Shown here one piece after another: positions 13,101-25,615 of a stretch of 64,000 nt of DNA. The DNA is from Diprion similis (lineage: Eukaryota; Arthropoda; Insecta; Hymenoptera; Diprionidae). The stretch covers positions 5,442,501 through 5,506,500 of the forward strand of contig NC_060107.1 of NCBI RefSeq assembly GCF_021155765.1, written 5' to 3'. The position numbers and the translations under genes are program-made. Within the stretch, counting starts at the first letter, position 1. Every line of letters begins with the position of its first letter. Below the pieces are notes generated by a model. It was not told where the DNA came from and made no database searches. It saw nothing but the letters and a program-made list of their open reading frames with translations.

Positions 13101-13818
13101 AATAACGTTATTATATTGTGAGTATGTATGAAACATAACAAATCATGTGGATCTTGCGAATTATATTTAATGTTATTATTCCAAACTAATAGTATTGTTA
13201 TATACGTATAAAGAATTTTTTTCGTAATTATCTACGCATATAAATTCAGTGCGAGTCTGATGATAAAAAAAAAAACCTGTTGCATTCCACACGATTATTG
13301 TAAAAATAAATAAAAATCGAAATCAATTTGGAAAAAAATAAGGTATTTCGTGAATTTTATTACCAATAACTTTGTTTCAAGTTTTAATGTTCCAGTTCGA
13401 AATTCAAATCAATGACAAATGAATGTCGCGCTGGGTAATCGAGAGCCACCTGGCGGCGAGAATTGTACTGAAAAAGGCCGCAAACGTTTGGCAAATGCAC
13501 TAAAGTCACGGCGGATATCAGCGCCGCCAAGCAGGCAAGCACCAACAGTGAATGAGAAATCGCTGACGAACAAGCTAGCCAGCCAGCTATCTCTCTGCCT
13601 GGGAGCGAGAAGAAGAGACAGATTGTGTGAAAAAGGAAAAAGAAAAGGAGAAACGCTAAATAAGAAAGAAAGGATATAAAAAAAAAGCGGAACGAGGGAG
13701 AAGTAGAGTGGATTGTGTGGTGTGATTTCGTGGTGGTATTACCGTTTTTCGCGTTTTCTTTTTGTGTTCCTTTCGCCATGACGTTGATCTGAAATTGTAT
13801 TTAAAAATAATAATCCCG

Positions 13819-13953
13819 ATGTTGGTCGTAGGACTGTACAAATGTAGTTTTCATGCTTTTAACAAGGAGAAAATCCGGGGAAGCAATTCGTGGATACCGA
13901 AGAAAGCTTCAAACGTGTTTGAAGCTTTCGAGGTCGTATTCATGGAACTATGA
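13819..13953 (+). promoter_or_regulatory. Upstream ORF overlapping the Not1 start codon
   Basis: An ATG at 13819 opens a 44-codon frame that ends at TGA 13951-13953. That stop overlaps the Not1 initiator (13950-13952) as ATGA. A second in-frame ATG at 13942 gives a three-codon version (Met-Glu-Leu-stop). The uORF contains a 13-bp near-perfect inverted repeat at 13902-13929. Whether it is translated depends on the transcription start, which the sequence does not show. Confidence 0.5.
13902..13929 (+). promoter_or_regulatory. Hairpin in the Not1 5' leader
   Basis: Arms 13902-13914 and 13917-13929 are perfect inverted copies separated by 2 bases (GAAAGCTTCAAAC / GTTTGAAGCTTTC). It lies 20 bases upstream of the Not1 ATG and inside the uORF. 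Such a stem would be stable in RNA with a small loop. Confidence 0.6.
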
Positions 13954-16900
13954 ACCTGGACTCGTTGTCTTTTACTTTGTCACAAATCAGTTATTTGGTT
14001 GCAAATTTGAACAAGAAAAATTTTCGAGAAAGCGCTCAGGAGATATCAGTTGTGAGTAAAACTATCTCTCATTATACCGTTTATATTCACTCTTTACCCC
14101 TCTCCTCTCTTCACCGCTCCTCTTCAAACGCCCGTATGCTCGTCGTCGAGTCGTGACGTTGTAACCCATCCGAACCAACGCAATATGCTTTGCTAAGCGG
14201 TTTTTTACGCGTCTCATGACCCCCTTTTCAATGAATTCTCAAACCCAATACCTCGGAAAACTCTGCTCAATACAGCCTCCTGTTACCGTATGTCGCATTT
14301 CGCAGGGTAAATTCGACATATCATATGCGCAAATTGCTAATGAAAATATTGCTAACTGTAAATTTGGCGGTAACAACAAATTCAGAGCTAACTATTCATC
14401 TGGTAAACGTCACGTACCTGAGGTAGCAACAAACAACCTCACGGCTCACTTTATTGCCTTGGGAATAGTTCTCGGTGTTTGTATTTGTATATGCTAAGTA
14501 AAGCAGTACGAGGTCAGATACCGCGAAAAAAAATAAGAGATAAACTATAAACGGAGAATTTGAACCAGCTTAACATAGCTAGGTTAAGTTTCAATTTTTC
14601 TCCCACCTAGCGACGCTGAAAAGCAAAAGAAATGAGTCACCGTACCTGATAATATGGTTTTAAAAAAAACTCATCCTTTGCAAAAATAGCGACTTGAAAT
14701 TAAATGCCTATGTCTATAGATACCAACAATGTTGTGATACTTATTCTAATATTTTTACAAAAATCATTAATCGAATATATGATACAAGTTATTTGTTAAA
14801 CTTTTTGTCTTCTCCGTGTCTTTTAGTTTATTTATTGTTGTTAAGAAAGCAGAGCAGCCTGGCTCACATCTCTTTTCCATTATTTATAATTTATACAATG
14901 AGTAGCGAAACTTATTTTCATGTTACACTATTGAAAACTGACACGAGTTCTACATTAGTCGACGTCTGAGAATCATTTTCTATGTTTGAAACAGTTGGTG
15001 CAGTGGAAGGGTCTGGAGGCGGACAGACACTTGCTGCGCTGTTTGTTCTCGCATGTCAACTTTTCAACGGGAGAGCAGCCAGAGCCCAACGCAAAAGACT
15101 ATTATCAAGCTCAGTTGCTCACCCAAGAGTGCACTAATCTTCTCAGCAAACCATCCTTCATATCAAACCTCTGTTACGCCATTGATCGCCCCTTACATCA
15201 GCAAAAAGTAAGTTTGGATGTAAGAAAATATAACATAGAATCATGTTTAAACTCGGATCATTTTTAACATGTTATAATTGGAAATTTGATGTAATTGAAG
15301 TAACTCACTCCATAATTGAAGTTGAGTTATAATTATTAATTTATTTCCTTTTTATTTCAGAGCTTAAATCCGTCACCAAAATTTTTTCTGAATCTTCGCA
15401 AGGTTCTGAAATTGACGTCTGTACAAGAAGTTGCCTTCGCGATAGCATTGTTGCATTCTGAAAATCCAGATATCCAGACTTTAGCATTGGAACACGTTAA
15501 AAAACAGCTGCCTGAATTGATAAAAAATTACATAAACTCGGAAATAAGCAATAAACACCACGAAGGAGGTCTGCACGATTCGTCACCTGAGGTCTTACAT
15601 CTCATACTGTCGCAGGCATTTCAGGAACCCAACCAGTTTGGCCTGCCTATCGAAGCGAAGGAAAAATTTCTCAAGAATTTAAGGCGTGATTTTCCCCGTG
15701 AGCTGGTACCGGTGGTGCTAGCACCACTCTTGTATCCAGGCGACGGGGAAATTCCGCAAACAGCAATAGAATTAAACATGGCTTCCAATCCGATGGTAAA
15801 TTTTCCATTTACATATATTCAACTATATGTTATATGTGCAAAGAAAATTTACTAAGAAAAAGTAAAAATTTACTTATAGGGATTTCCCTTTCAGGATGGA
15901 AATGCTTTGGTGGAGATGATTATGGAACTTGGATATGGGTTCACGAGTAGCGTTGATGAATGCCGTTCTGCCCTTGCTGGGCTGGGGGCCCGAGAAATTA
16001 CACCGACCGCAGCTGCTCGGGTCCTATCCCTCATGGCCCGTACATGTTCCGGTCTTGATGATGCTGGTGGTTTACAATCATTCTGGGGAGGTTCCAGTGG
16101 TAATCAAGATTCCAGTAAAGAAAAATCTTCTGACGGCAATACACCTACTACATGGAACGTCGAAGTCTTCATTCAGACTCTAAAAGATCTTGTAAGTAAT
16201 TATTCCTATTGTAATCTATACAGACCGATCTTACTTGAATTGAATTTAATGATTTTTTTAATTGTTACAGTAATAATAATAATAATAATAATTTCCGTTT
16301 GTTGCAGCAATCCACTTTGTCGTGGAATGAGATCATAGTTAAACTTGACCATGCTGATTTTATAATCAAGGACAGACAAGGCTTGAACCTGCTGATAACA
16401 GGTCTGCGTCTAGGTCTTCAGCATCTAGGATATCCTCTGGATATGTTCCCTGTTGAGTTATTTTACCGACATTGGGATAATGTAGAGGGTCAATTCTCAT
16501 TGGTGCAGCAAGTTTTGAAAAACCCGGACATATTTTGTTTCGCTGATTACCCATACCATTCGGTAACCGTTGATGTTCTCAAAGCTGCACCAGAAGGTGA
16601 CAGCAAAGAAGCCGGAACTTGGCGATCATTGAATGTAGTGGAACTTCTACTTCACATGGCTGAACGAGGTCTATATGGTGCAGTTCAGGAAATATTCAAA
16701 TGGCCCATCCAACATTGTCCGGATGTTCTCGTCCTGGCTCTACTACAGATCAATCCCCCAATTACGATACTCCGGCAGGAGTTGCTCAGCACTTTGATGC
16801 CGATTTTCCTTGGGAATCATCCGAATTCTGCAGTCATTTTACACCATGCTTGGCATGCCAACAATGTTACAATCAAGCCGATAATAATGCACGCTATGGC

Positions 16901-19900
16901 CGATTGGTATTTACGTGGGGAATATGATCAAACGAGGCTGTCACGAATCCTAGATGTGGCTCAGGATTTAAAGGCTCTTTCAATGCTTCTGAACGCCCAA
17001 TCTTTTCCTTTTGTTATCGATTTAGCCTGTTTAGCCTCGCGAAGAGAATATCTAAAACTGGAAAAGTGGCTTACAGATAAAATTAGAGATCATGGAGAAT
17101 TGTTTGTTGCTGCTTGTGTAAAATTCCTACAACGAAGATGTCCACATGTTATGGGGCCTGCTATAAAAGAAGATCCGTCAACTCCGAAGGCTACTCAACT
17201 TCCTCAGGAAACACTCAATACCATTCTTGCTTGCCTGCAAGTCTGCGCTGGGTATGTCATTTTGATTATTAAAATTTTTTCCAAATTGAAAACTTACGAA
17301 ATTTCAGAGTATCTCTGTAATATTCTGATCACTTTCGATTGCAGAAGCGTGTCTCAAGAGTGTTCTGATGCAATTATGACAATGGTTCAGAACTGTAATC
17401 TAATGCTTAGTAAAGCAAGCCTAAGCAGACCACCTCCTGTCATTAGACACAGAGGGCTCGAAACATTCAATCCTGCTACTTTGGGAGGACAGGTAAGCCC
17501 CAGAGTTTGTGCTATTTTAGATGTCTGTACTCAAAGTTTTGTGTCACAGTAAATTATACGAGATTGTAAAATAATCCTCTTATAAATAAGTGAAAAACTT
17601 GATAAAATCACGATCAAATGTCATTACAGCTCTTTTCTTCATCGCAAGTTGATCCATTGGGAAATCTCAGCTCAAGTTTAGCTTCTATGGGCTTAAGCTC
17701 TAGTTTGGGACCTCCTAGCAGTTCTGCTTTCAATCTTCCTGGGGCCCTTGGTCCTTTGGTTTCTGCACCTGGTTCGCCCTCACGTTTAATGGGTCCGTCA
17801 CCCAGCCCATTTCCATTGATGCCAATTTCCGCCCAGCTTCACGCAGGGCCTGTTGGAACGCAAGGACCATCAGTTGTACCAGGTGGCACAACGATAGGAG
17901 GATTAAGTCGTCTTGGTCCACCAAGTGGTATTGAAAAGGCTAGATTGCCAGAAACTTCGAACTTGTTTCCTGATATGTCACAAAATGTGTCTAAAGAAAT
18001 CGAAGACGAAGCGAACAGCTATTTTCAACGCATATACAATCACCCTCCACATCCCACATTGTCGATTGACGAAGTGCTTGAAATGTTGAAAAAATTTCAA
18101 GATTCCGGTAGCAAAAGGGAGCGTGAGGTGTTCAACTGCATGTTGCGCAATTTGTTTGAAGAGTACCGTTTCTTTCCGCAATATCCTGATAAGGAATTGC
18201 ACATAACAGCTCAATTGTTTGGAGGTATCATTGAGAGAGGACTTGTCAACACTTATGTCGCCTTGGGTTTGGCGCTACGCTGTGTTCTTGATGCTTTGAG
18301 GAAACCTGAGGCCAGTAAAATGTATTACTTTGGAATTGCCGCGTTGGACCGTTTCAAAAGTCGGCTAAAAGAGTATCAAAAGTATTGCGAACATGTCAGG
18401 GCTATTCAACACTTTAGTGAATTCCCGCCACATCTTATCGAGTATGTCGAATATGGTCTCCAGGGACAAGAACCTCCCACCAGACCTCAGGGTCAAGTAC
18501 TTCCAAAGTCAATAGCTGCCATGCTAGCACCGGCTACTATTCCTTACAAAACTATCACTACAACAACTGTTACAACAACGACTACCCAAGCCAAGCCATC
18601 CACGACTCCCACTACGTCGCTCTCTGCCAGGGTAAGCCTTGAGACATTAAATTATTATGTGAGATCTTGAACGAGATGCAAATCTAACCATCTACTGGCT
18701 GTGTGCATTCATTATGGTATATTTTTTACTTTTTTTTAGCCATCAATTGCAAATGCAACCAACATAGACACATTGCTTGTTGCTACGGATAAGGAGGAGA
18801 AGATTACAGCACCACCGGAAAGTTTGCAAGACAAGACTGCATTCATCTTCAATAATCTGAGTCAGCTTAATCTGCAACAGAAATGCGATGAAATCCGGGA
18901 GATAGTTACCGAAGAATACTGGCCATGGATGGCTCAGTATTTAGTTATGAAACGTGCCAGCATTGAATTGAATTTCCACGCCCTTTATTCCAACTTTCTT
19001 GACTGTCTTAAGGTACCTGATGTCAATAAAATGGTCACTAGAGAAACTTTCAGAAACATCAAGGTGGGTTCTACGTTTTTTTTTTTTTTTTATTGAAACC
19101 ATAAACTAACGGACTTGATAAATGTGCCTAAATTTAATTTTTGCATAATTTCAGGTATTGCTCCGAAGTGACAAAGGAATAGCGAATTTTTCTGACCGTT
19201 CTCTATTGAAGAACTTGGGTCATTGGCTGGGGATGCTGACATTAGGAAGAAACAATCCAATTTTCCATGTAACTACAACCTTACCTACTTTCTCAAATAC
19301 TTGTATAGCATATTCTTAGATTTTAGATTATCTTTTATTATTTATATTTTATTTACAGATTGATATAGATTTGAAAAGCTTACTCGTCGAGGCGTATCAC
19401 AAAGGTCAACAAGAACTTTTGTATGTTGTGCCATTCGTAGCTAAAGTATTGGAAAGCTGTGCAAAAAGCCGTGTCTTTCGTCCACCCAATCCCTGGACTA
19501 TGGCAATAATGAATGTTTTGGCTGAGCTACATCAGGAGCCTGATCTAAAACTGAATCTGAAATTTGAAATTGAGGTGCTCTGCAAGAACCTGAGTATTGA
19601 TGTATCCGTGAGTTTTCCTTTCTCCGTTTACTCCTGTTACAGAAAATGATAAATAAATAAAATCAACCTCATTTCAATCTATGAAATGTATTCTGTTTTA
19701 GGAATTGAAGCCAGCCATCTATTTAAAAGATCCCGAAAAACTGAGAAACTTGGAATACCAATTATCCCACCCTAACAAGAAACCAGAAGTCGCTGCTAAT
19801 CCGCAGCCGCCACAGCCTCCTGCTGAGGAACTTGTCAGGCCAACAACTACTGGAACTATAGTCTCACAACAGGCACCCCCTGTAAATACAACACCTTCAT

Positions 19901-22900
19901 TGCCAACCAGTCCGCCCGAACCACGCTTCAATTACATGGATATATCCGTGACTGGTATTGCTTCACAGCACATCACTATCAACAACCAGGTGAATTAGAC
20001 TTTCAAATATACCGTGATGTAAATGAAATCAGAAGTCTAAATGAACTAAAAAATCACGATAACACGGTAACCCAGACCAGACTATCTAATTAGTAAAAAA
20101 AATTTTCTCAATCAATGTTTGTTTCACCTTATTAGCTACCACTTTTCCAAGCACACCCGCAACTCAAACAATTTGTGCGATCCGCCGTTGAACGAGCTAT
20201 CCAAGAGTGGATTCACCCTGTCGTAGATAGATCAATAAAAATAGCATTGACGACAAGTGAACAAATTGTCAGAAAAGATTTTGCACTTGACCCAGAAGAG
20301 ATCAGGATGCGTACTGCTGCTCGTCATATGGTGCGCAATCTCACTGCTGGAATGGCCATGATAACGTGCCGAGAACAGGTATGAATTACAAAGTCATACA
20401 AAAATTAGATATTTCATTGATTAGGATGATGTACTAATCATCAACTCGTCATTCCAGGTACTCACTTCAATCAGTACAAACCTGAAGCAATCATTTGTTG
20501 CTGCACTGATGGGAACTACTCCACAACAAAAGGAGCTAGCTGAACAAGCAGCGAGTATAGTGGCTGCTGATAACATGGAACTTGCGTGCGCATTTGTACA
20601 GAAAACAGCGATTGAAAAAGCTATTCCTGAGATGGATAAGCGACTACTAAATGAAATAGAACTACGTAAGATTGCTAGACAAGAAGGACGGAGATACTGT
20701 GATCCCTTAGCTAAATATCAGGCAGAGAGAATGCCTGAGCAAATAAGACTTAAAGTCGGAGGTGTGACTCCGCAACAAATGGCTGTTTATGAGGAATTCG
20801 CAAGGAACATTCCAGGGTTTCTACCTCTTTCCGAACGTGACACTCAAGCTCTCTTTATGCCTAAGCCGGTAACTGTGAGTATATAATTATTCGATTTTAT
20901 AAATTCTTCAGTATCAAATATTATGTACGTAGATAAAATTGTATGCCGATGCGTAGTGAGGGAAATATGAAAAAGAGTAAAAATCTCCATCTCCTATTTT
21001 ACAAAGTAACTCCGGGTGAATCCCTGCCAGCATGGTACTTCGACTTGGTAAATTAAAGGTGAAAGACTGATTACTCGATTATTAAATTACCCACATATCT
21101 ATAGTAAGTATAGAGAATCCTTTAAGGGAAAAAAAAGAGAGACCGAAAACGTAAATTTAAATAACCAATAGGATTAAGGGACAAAATTTCTATTGTAATG
21201 TTGAAGGAACCTGCTGCCACAGCATTTGCGGCAAATCCAGCAGTTGCAGTTGCTACACCTCAGCAAGTTGCAGCATATGCAGCTGCCGTCAACAATGACG
21301 AAGTTGGTGCCATGTTAGAAAAACTTGCCACAGAAGTAGATCTACTTTTGGCAGCTATGGGTCCAGGTGTTCCGCCACCACAACACGCCGCACTACATGC
21401 ACTTCTCGATTCTATCATACTTACCAGAAGATCCAGGGACACTGGTGCTGCTTTGGCACTATTGAAAAAGGTAATTCACTCATAACTGCCAAAGAATTTG
21501 TATCTATATTATTTTTTCAGTACAAGTTTCACACAAACTTGATGTAATACTTTCTTATTCAGTACAATGGATTTTTCTGAATGTGTCTAGGCTGTAGAAG
21601 GATTGCTAGATGGTCCCACCATTTCAACTGGTGTTAATGACGGAGAAATAATGCTGAGATACAGGGAATTACATCTTCGTATCCTTAAGTGCCTTCAAGA
21701 TCCACGAGCTTATGGTATGCAGTGGACAAACAAACACGTAACTCGATGTTTAACGGAATGCAGGGAAGAGTTTCGCTACAATTTCGAAGCTGTCGATTAT
21801 CTGATAAGGTAAGATCTATTTTTCTCAAATAGTGAGAAGATCAGTTTTGTTGATGTAAGTTCAAGTTAACGCGGTTTTCACATGAAATAATGATTCTTTG
21901 TAACAATCAATATAATTCTTCTAGATCTCACTTGTTGAACCTACCGCAATTTGATTATGCTTTGGCCCAGGCAATGGATGCGGGTGCTGCCATGGCTACT
22001 GCGTTTGCTATGCAACTAGTGCAGCTCTACCTAATTGATGAGAGACTAACTACTCATGTTACGGAATCTGACTTATTCCATACAATTGAAATTCTAGCTA
22101 GAATGGCACATCATCGAGCACCACCTGAAGGGTTAGTGTACATTTAGTGAAACTGCAGTACTATAATTACCAGACTATTTGACACAAATTTTCTTTTACC
22201 TAAAGAAACGATATCAAATACATAAACTAAGCTAGTTGCTGCGTAACAGTTTAATTATTGTTCATCCAGTTCTACAAACTTAATTACCATCATCATTAAA
22301 CATGGTAGAAATATAGATTTTGTGAATGGTAAAAGTAAATCACGAAGAAGCGTAATTTCGTAAGGATAGGTTTTTCATCTCGTGTAAATGGTTATTGCTA
22401 TTTTTATATTCTTTTCTGTCATAGACAGCAGTTGATCCTAAGGTAACTATACAGCTGACAATGAGTCGAAGCGGTAGAAACCTTGAAAATAGTAATAGCT
22501 TGATCATAGGCAGGCTCCTCAATTCCTTATTTACTTGTACCTAACATTGGATACCTTTCTGCACAGGATTTCATTATTCAGGCTTACTAGTTTGATAGAA
22601 TCATTACGGGCTAATCATGATCCAGCTGTACTGGCAGACAGAGCCCCAGCTGGACCAACTGCCCATATTCACTCTGGGATTCTCCAGGTGAGAGTAAGTA
22701 AACTTCGCAAATTCATCCACAGTTGAATGATAAATTATGCAAGGACTCCGGCAAACTTAAACCGTAAATATATCCCTTTCAGACTCGAGATTTCGACGAT
22801 CCTCCTGGACTGATGGAAAAGACCGAATACTTGTTACGTGAATGGGTATCCATGCACCACAATCCAACGCACGCCCGTGACCCAACAAAGGCATTCGGAA

Positions 22901-24529
22901 TGTTTGTCCACCAGATGAATATTCACGGAATATTAAAAACCGACGATCTCATAACGCGATTCTTCAAGCTGAGTACACAAATGTGCGTCGATCTCTGCTA
23001 CAGAGCATTGGGTGAACCAAATGCTGCTCCTTCTGTGGTGCGTGCGAAGTGCTTCCATACATTGGATGCCTTTGTTCGTCTTGTTGCACTTTTGGTGAAG
23101 CATTCAGGGGACACTGCAAATACCCACACTAAAATCAACCTCCTGAACAAAGTTTTGGGCATCGTCGCTGGTGTTCTTTTGCAAGATCATGAAATGCGAG
23201 GAACGGACTTTCAACAGCTACCTTATCATCGAATATTTGTTATGCTATTCCTTGAGCTGTGTGCTCCCGAACCTGTACTTGAGGCCGTTAATTACCAAGT
23301 ACTGACCGCTTTCTGCCACACCCTGCACATATTACGTCCAGCAAAGGCCTCGGGCTTTTGTTACGCCTGGTTAGAGCTCGTTTCGCACCGAGTATTTATC
23401 GGCCGTATGCTCGCTATTACTCCCCAACAAAAATGCTGGGGCATGTACGCTCAGTTACTCATTGATCTCTTCAAGTATCTCGCACCATATCTGCGCAATG
23501 CCGAGCTAGCAAAGCCAGTAACTCTCTTATACAAGGGAACGCTGCGGGTATTGTTGGTCTTACTACATGACTTCCCAGAATTTTTATGCGACTATCATTA
23601 CGGATTCTGTGATGTGATACCCCCAAATTGTATTCAAATGAGAAATCTCATTCTGAGTGCTTTTCCGAGAAATATGCGCCTCCCCGATCCTTTTACCCCG
23701 AATTTGAAAGTCGACATGCTGCAAGAAATCGCTCATGCGCCAAGAGTTCTATCGAACTTTGCCTCTATGATCCAACCGCTTAGTTTCAAAAAAGAATTGG
23801 ATTCATACTTGAAAGCAAGAGCACCTGTTACTTTCCTCTCAGAACTTCGCAGTAACTTGCAGGTTTCACAGGAGGCTGGAATGCGCTACAATATTCAATT
23901 GATGAATGCCCTTGTTCTGTATGTCGGGACACAGGCCATAGTATTCATTCGTCACAAAGGACACACTCCCAACATGTCAACGATTGCTCATGCCGCACAC
24001 ATGGATATATTCCAAAATCTGGCTGTTGATCTTGACACGGAAGGGCGCTACTTATTCCTAAATGCAATTGCAAATCAGTTGCGATATCCCAACAGTCATA
24101 CGCATTACTTCAGTTGTACCTTGTTGTACCTATTCGCCGAAGCTAACACTGAAGCTATTCAAGAACAAATAACAAGAGTCCTTCTTGAAAGGCTGATTGT
24201 CAACAGACCACATCCCTGGGGACTTCTCATTACTTTTATCGAACTCATTAAAAATCCTACCTACAACTTCTGGAAGCATGAGTTTGTCCACTGTGCACCA
24301 GAAATCGAAAAGTAAGTTTTTAGTGGCTGTGTTATTACTTAATGTTTACGAAAACTAAATTGACCCACGTTTGAAAATTAATTTTTTTTGGTCACAAATT
24401 CGAGGAAAAACTGTTGGATACCCAATTAATCTGGGATTTTTTGTTTACAGATTATTCGAATCAGTGGCTCGGTCATGTATGGTACAGAAACAAGTCCAGC
24501 CACCTCCAGAACCGGAGATCCCAGAGTGA
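13950..24529 (+). CDS. Not1: CCR4-NOT transcription complex subunit 1
   Basis: Scaffold of the cytoplasmic CCR4-NOT complex, which deadenylates and represses mRNAs. Nineteen coding exons: 13950-14051, 14995-15207, 15361-15795, 15895-16191, 16308-17251, 17345-17492, 17630-18631, 18740-19063, 19155-19268, 19359-19607, 19702-19989, 20136-20378, 20458-20874, 21207-21470, 21591-21808, 21925-22131, 22582-22687, 22783-24311, 24451-24529. Total 2392 aa; human CNOT1 is about 2376. The N-terminus [17 protein letters not shown] and blocks such as [47 protein letters not shown]-type and [16 protein letters not shown] are near-identical to vertebrate CNOT1. In order it should carry the HEAT N-terminus, MIF4G (CAF1/CCR4-binding), DUF3819 (CNOT9-binding) and the C-terminal NOT2/NOT3-binding domain. 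The exon 13 end (GTAACT versus GTGAGT donor) and exon 14 start (21207) are the least certain junctions. Confidence 0.96.
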
Positions 24530-24785
24530 TAAAACGTTTTATACTTCAAAATATCGATTTGTGTACAGTAAATTGGTAAATAAGAATCGCGTGTAAAAAG
24601 TTGTTGATCTACGAATAGATGTACTATAATAATAACTTGGGCTTAACGTATAATGATTTCCTTGGTGAAGAATGATAAATAATCTTATAGTGACTGTAAT
24701 AATAACAATAATAATAATAACAACAATAATAATAATTAAAAAATAGTGTAAGTGAAGTAACAAGTAATTAAAATGTTAATATTTT

Positions 24786-24791
24786 AATAAA
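24786..24791 (+). other. Poly(A) signal AATAAA, Not1
   Basis: About 257 bases downstream of the Not1 stop codon; the first canonical hexamer after the stop in an AT-rich 3' UTR. Confidence 0.55.
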
Positions 24792-25554
24792 CTCATATAT
24801 TGCATCGATGAAGATGCAATGAACAATTCAGCTATAGAAAAAATTTTTTTTTGATTGATTGTTGAAAAGAAGGCTTGGTTGATATCAATCGCATTATGAA
24901 TATTAAATAATACAATGCAGCGTATAATCATGAAATGGAAAATAGCTGAAATGTGTAATAATGGTGTTCAGTAGTATAAAATATAAGGAGTTTTTTTTCA
25001 TTAGCACATAATGGACTGACCAATGAACTGAAAAAGTTTCAAACTAAATGGTGCAAAGTTATATACTTAACTAAGTGGAATATAAATTTGTACCATATCC
25101 TATATCAGAAGTACATTGGTAGGAAATGAGGGTTTCAGTTGACTTATGTTTGTTAAATATAAATACGTACATGTATATCAATCACTCTGACGAGTGGTGT
25201 ATACAATTATGGTACTACGCAATTTCAATATAATTTTGTCTTTGAAAAGGTTCAAACTGATGAAATAAACATTCTTTTCGTTTTGTACACTAAAACTTAT
25301 CCGATTACCACACTTTTTTGTGTATGCATTTCTACATTCAGATGAAGGTTCTGAAGATTTATGTAACTGTTTATGAGAATATAATAGAATTAAATTACTT
25401 TCTGAATAACGCCAAAGCACACTTTTATCAAATACTCTCCCACAAGCCGTTGTAGTAGCATGCAATACGGTTTTCAAATGACAATAAGTATTATATAATA
25501 TAAAGACAAATAAAGTAAAACCCCCAAATAACATAATTTATAAATATTAAATAA

Positions 25555-25560
25555 TTTATT
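25555..25560 (-). other. Poly(A) signal AATAAA, Pdpr
   Basis: TTTATT on the plus strand, 56 bases beyond the Pdpr stop codon. Confidence 0.55.
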
Positions 25561-25615
25561 CACATGAAATATATACATTATTTGTACAACTTGTAACAAA
25601 TATTAGTTTAATACG

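Larger units (their letters stand above)
10157..13949. other. Intergenic region and Not1 5' leader
   Basis: It contains the 3' UTR of the coiled-coil gene, AT-rich spacer without supportable genes, and (about 13400-13949) less AT-rich sequence that is probably the Not1 promoter and 5' UTR. Minus-strand frames at 10586-10955 and 12606-12884 show no recognisable domain or splice pattern. Confidence 0.55.
24530..25615. other. Convergent 3' UTRs of Not1 and Pdpr
   Basis: AT-rich, with AAT/ACA repeats at about 24700-24740. AATAAA for Not1 is at 24786-24791. The Pdpr signal on the minus strand is TTTATT at 25555-25560. The open frames here have no family features. Confidence 0.6.
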
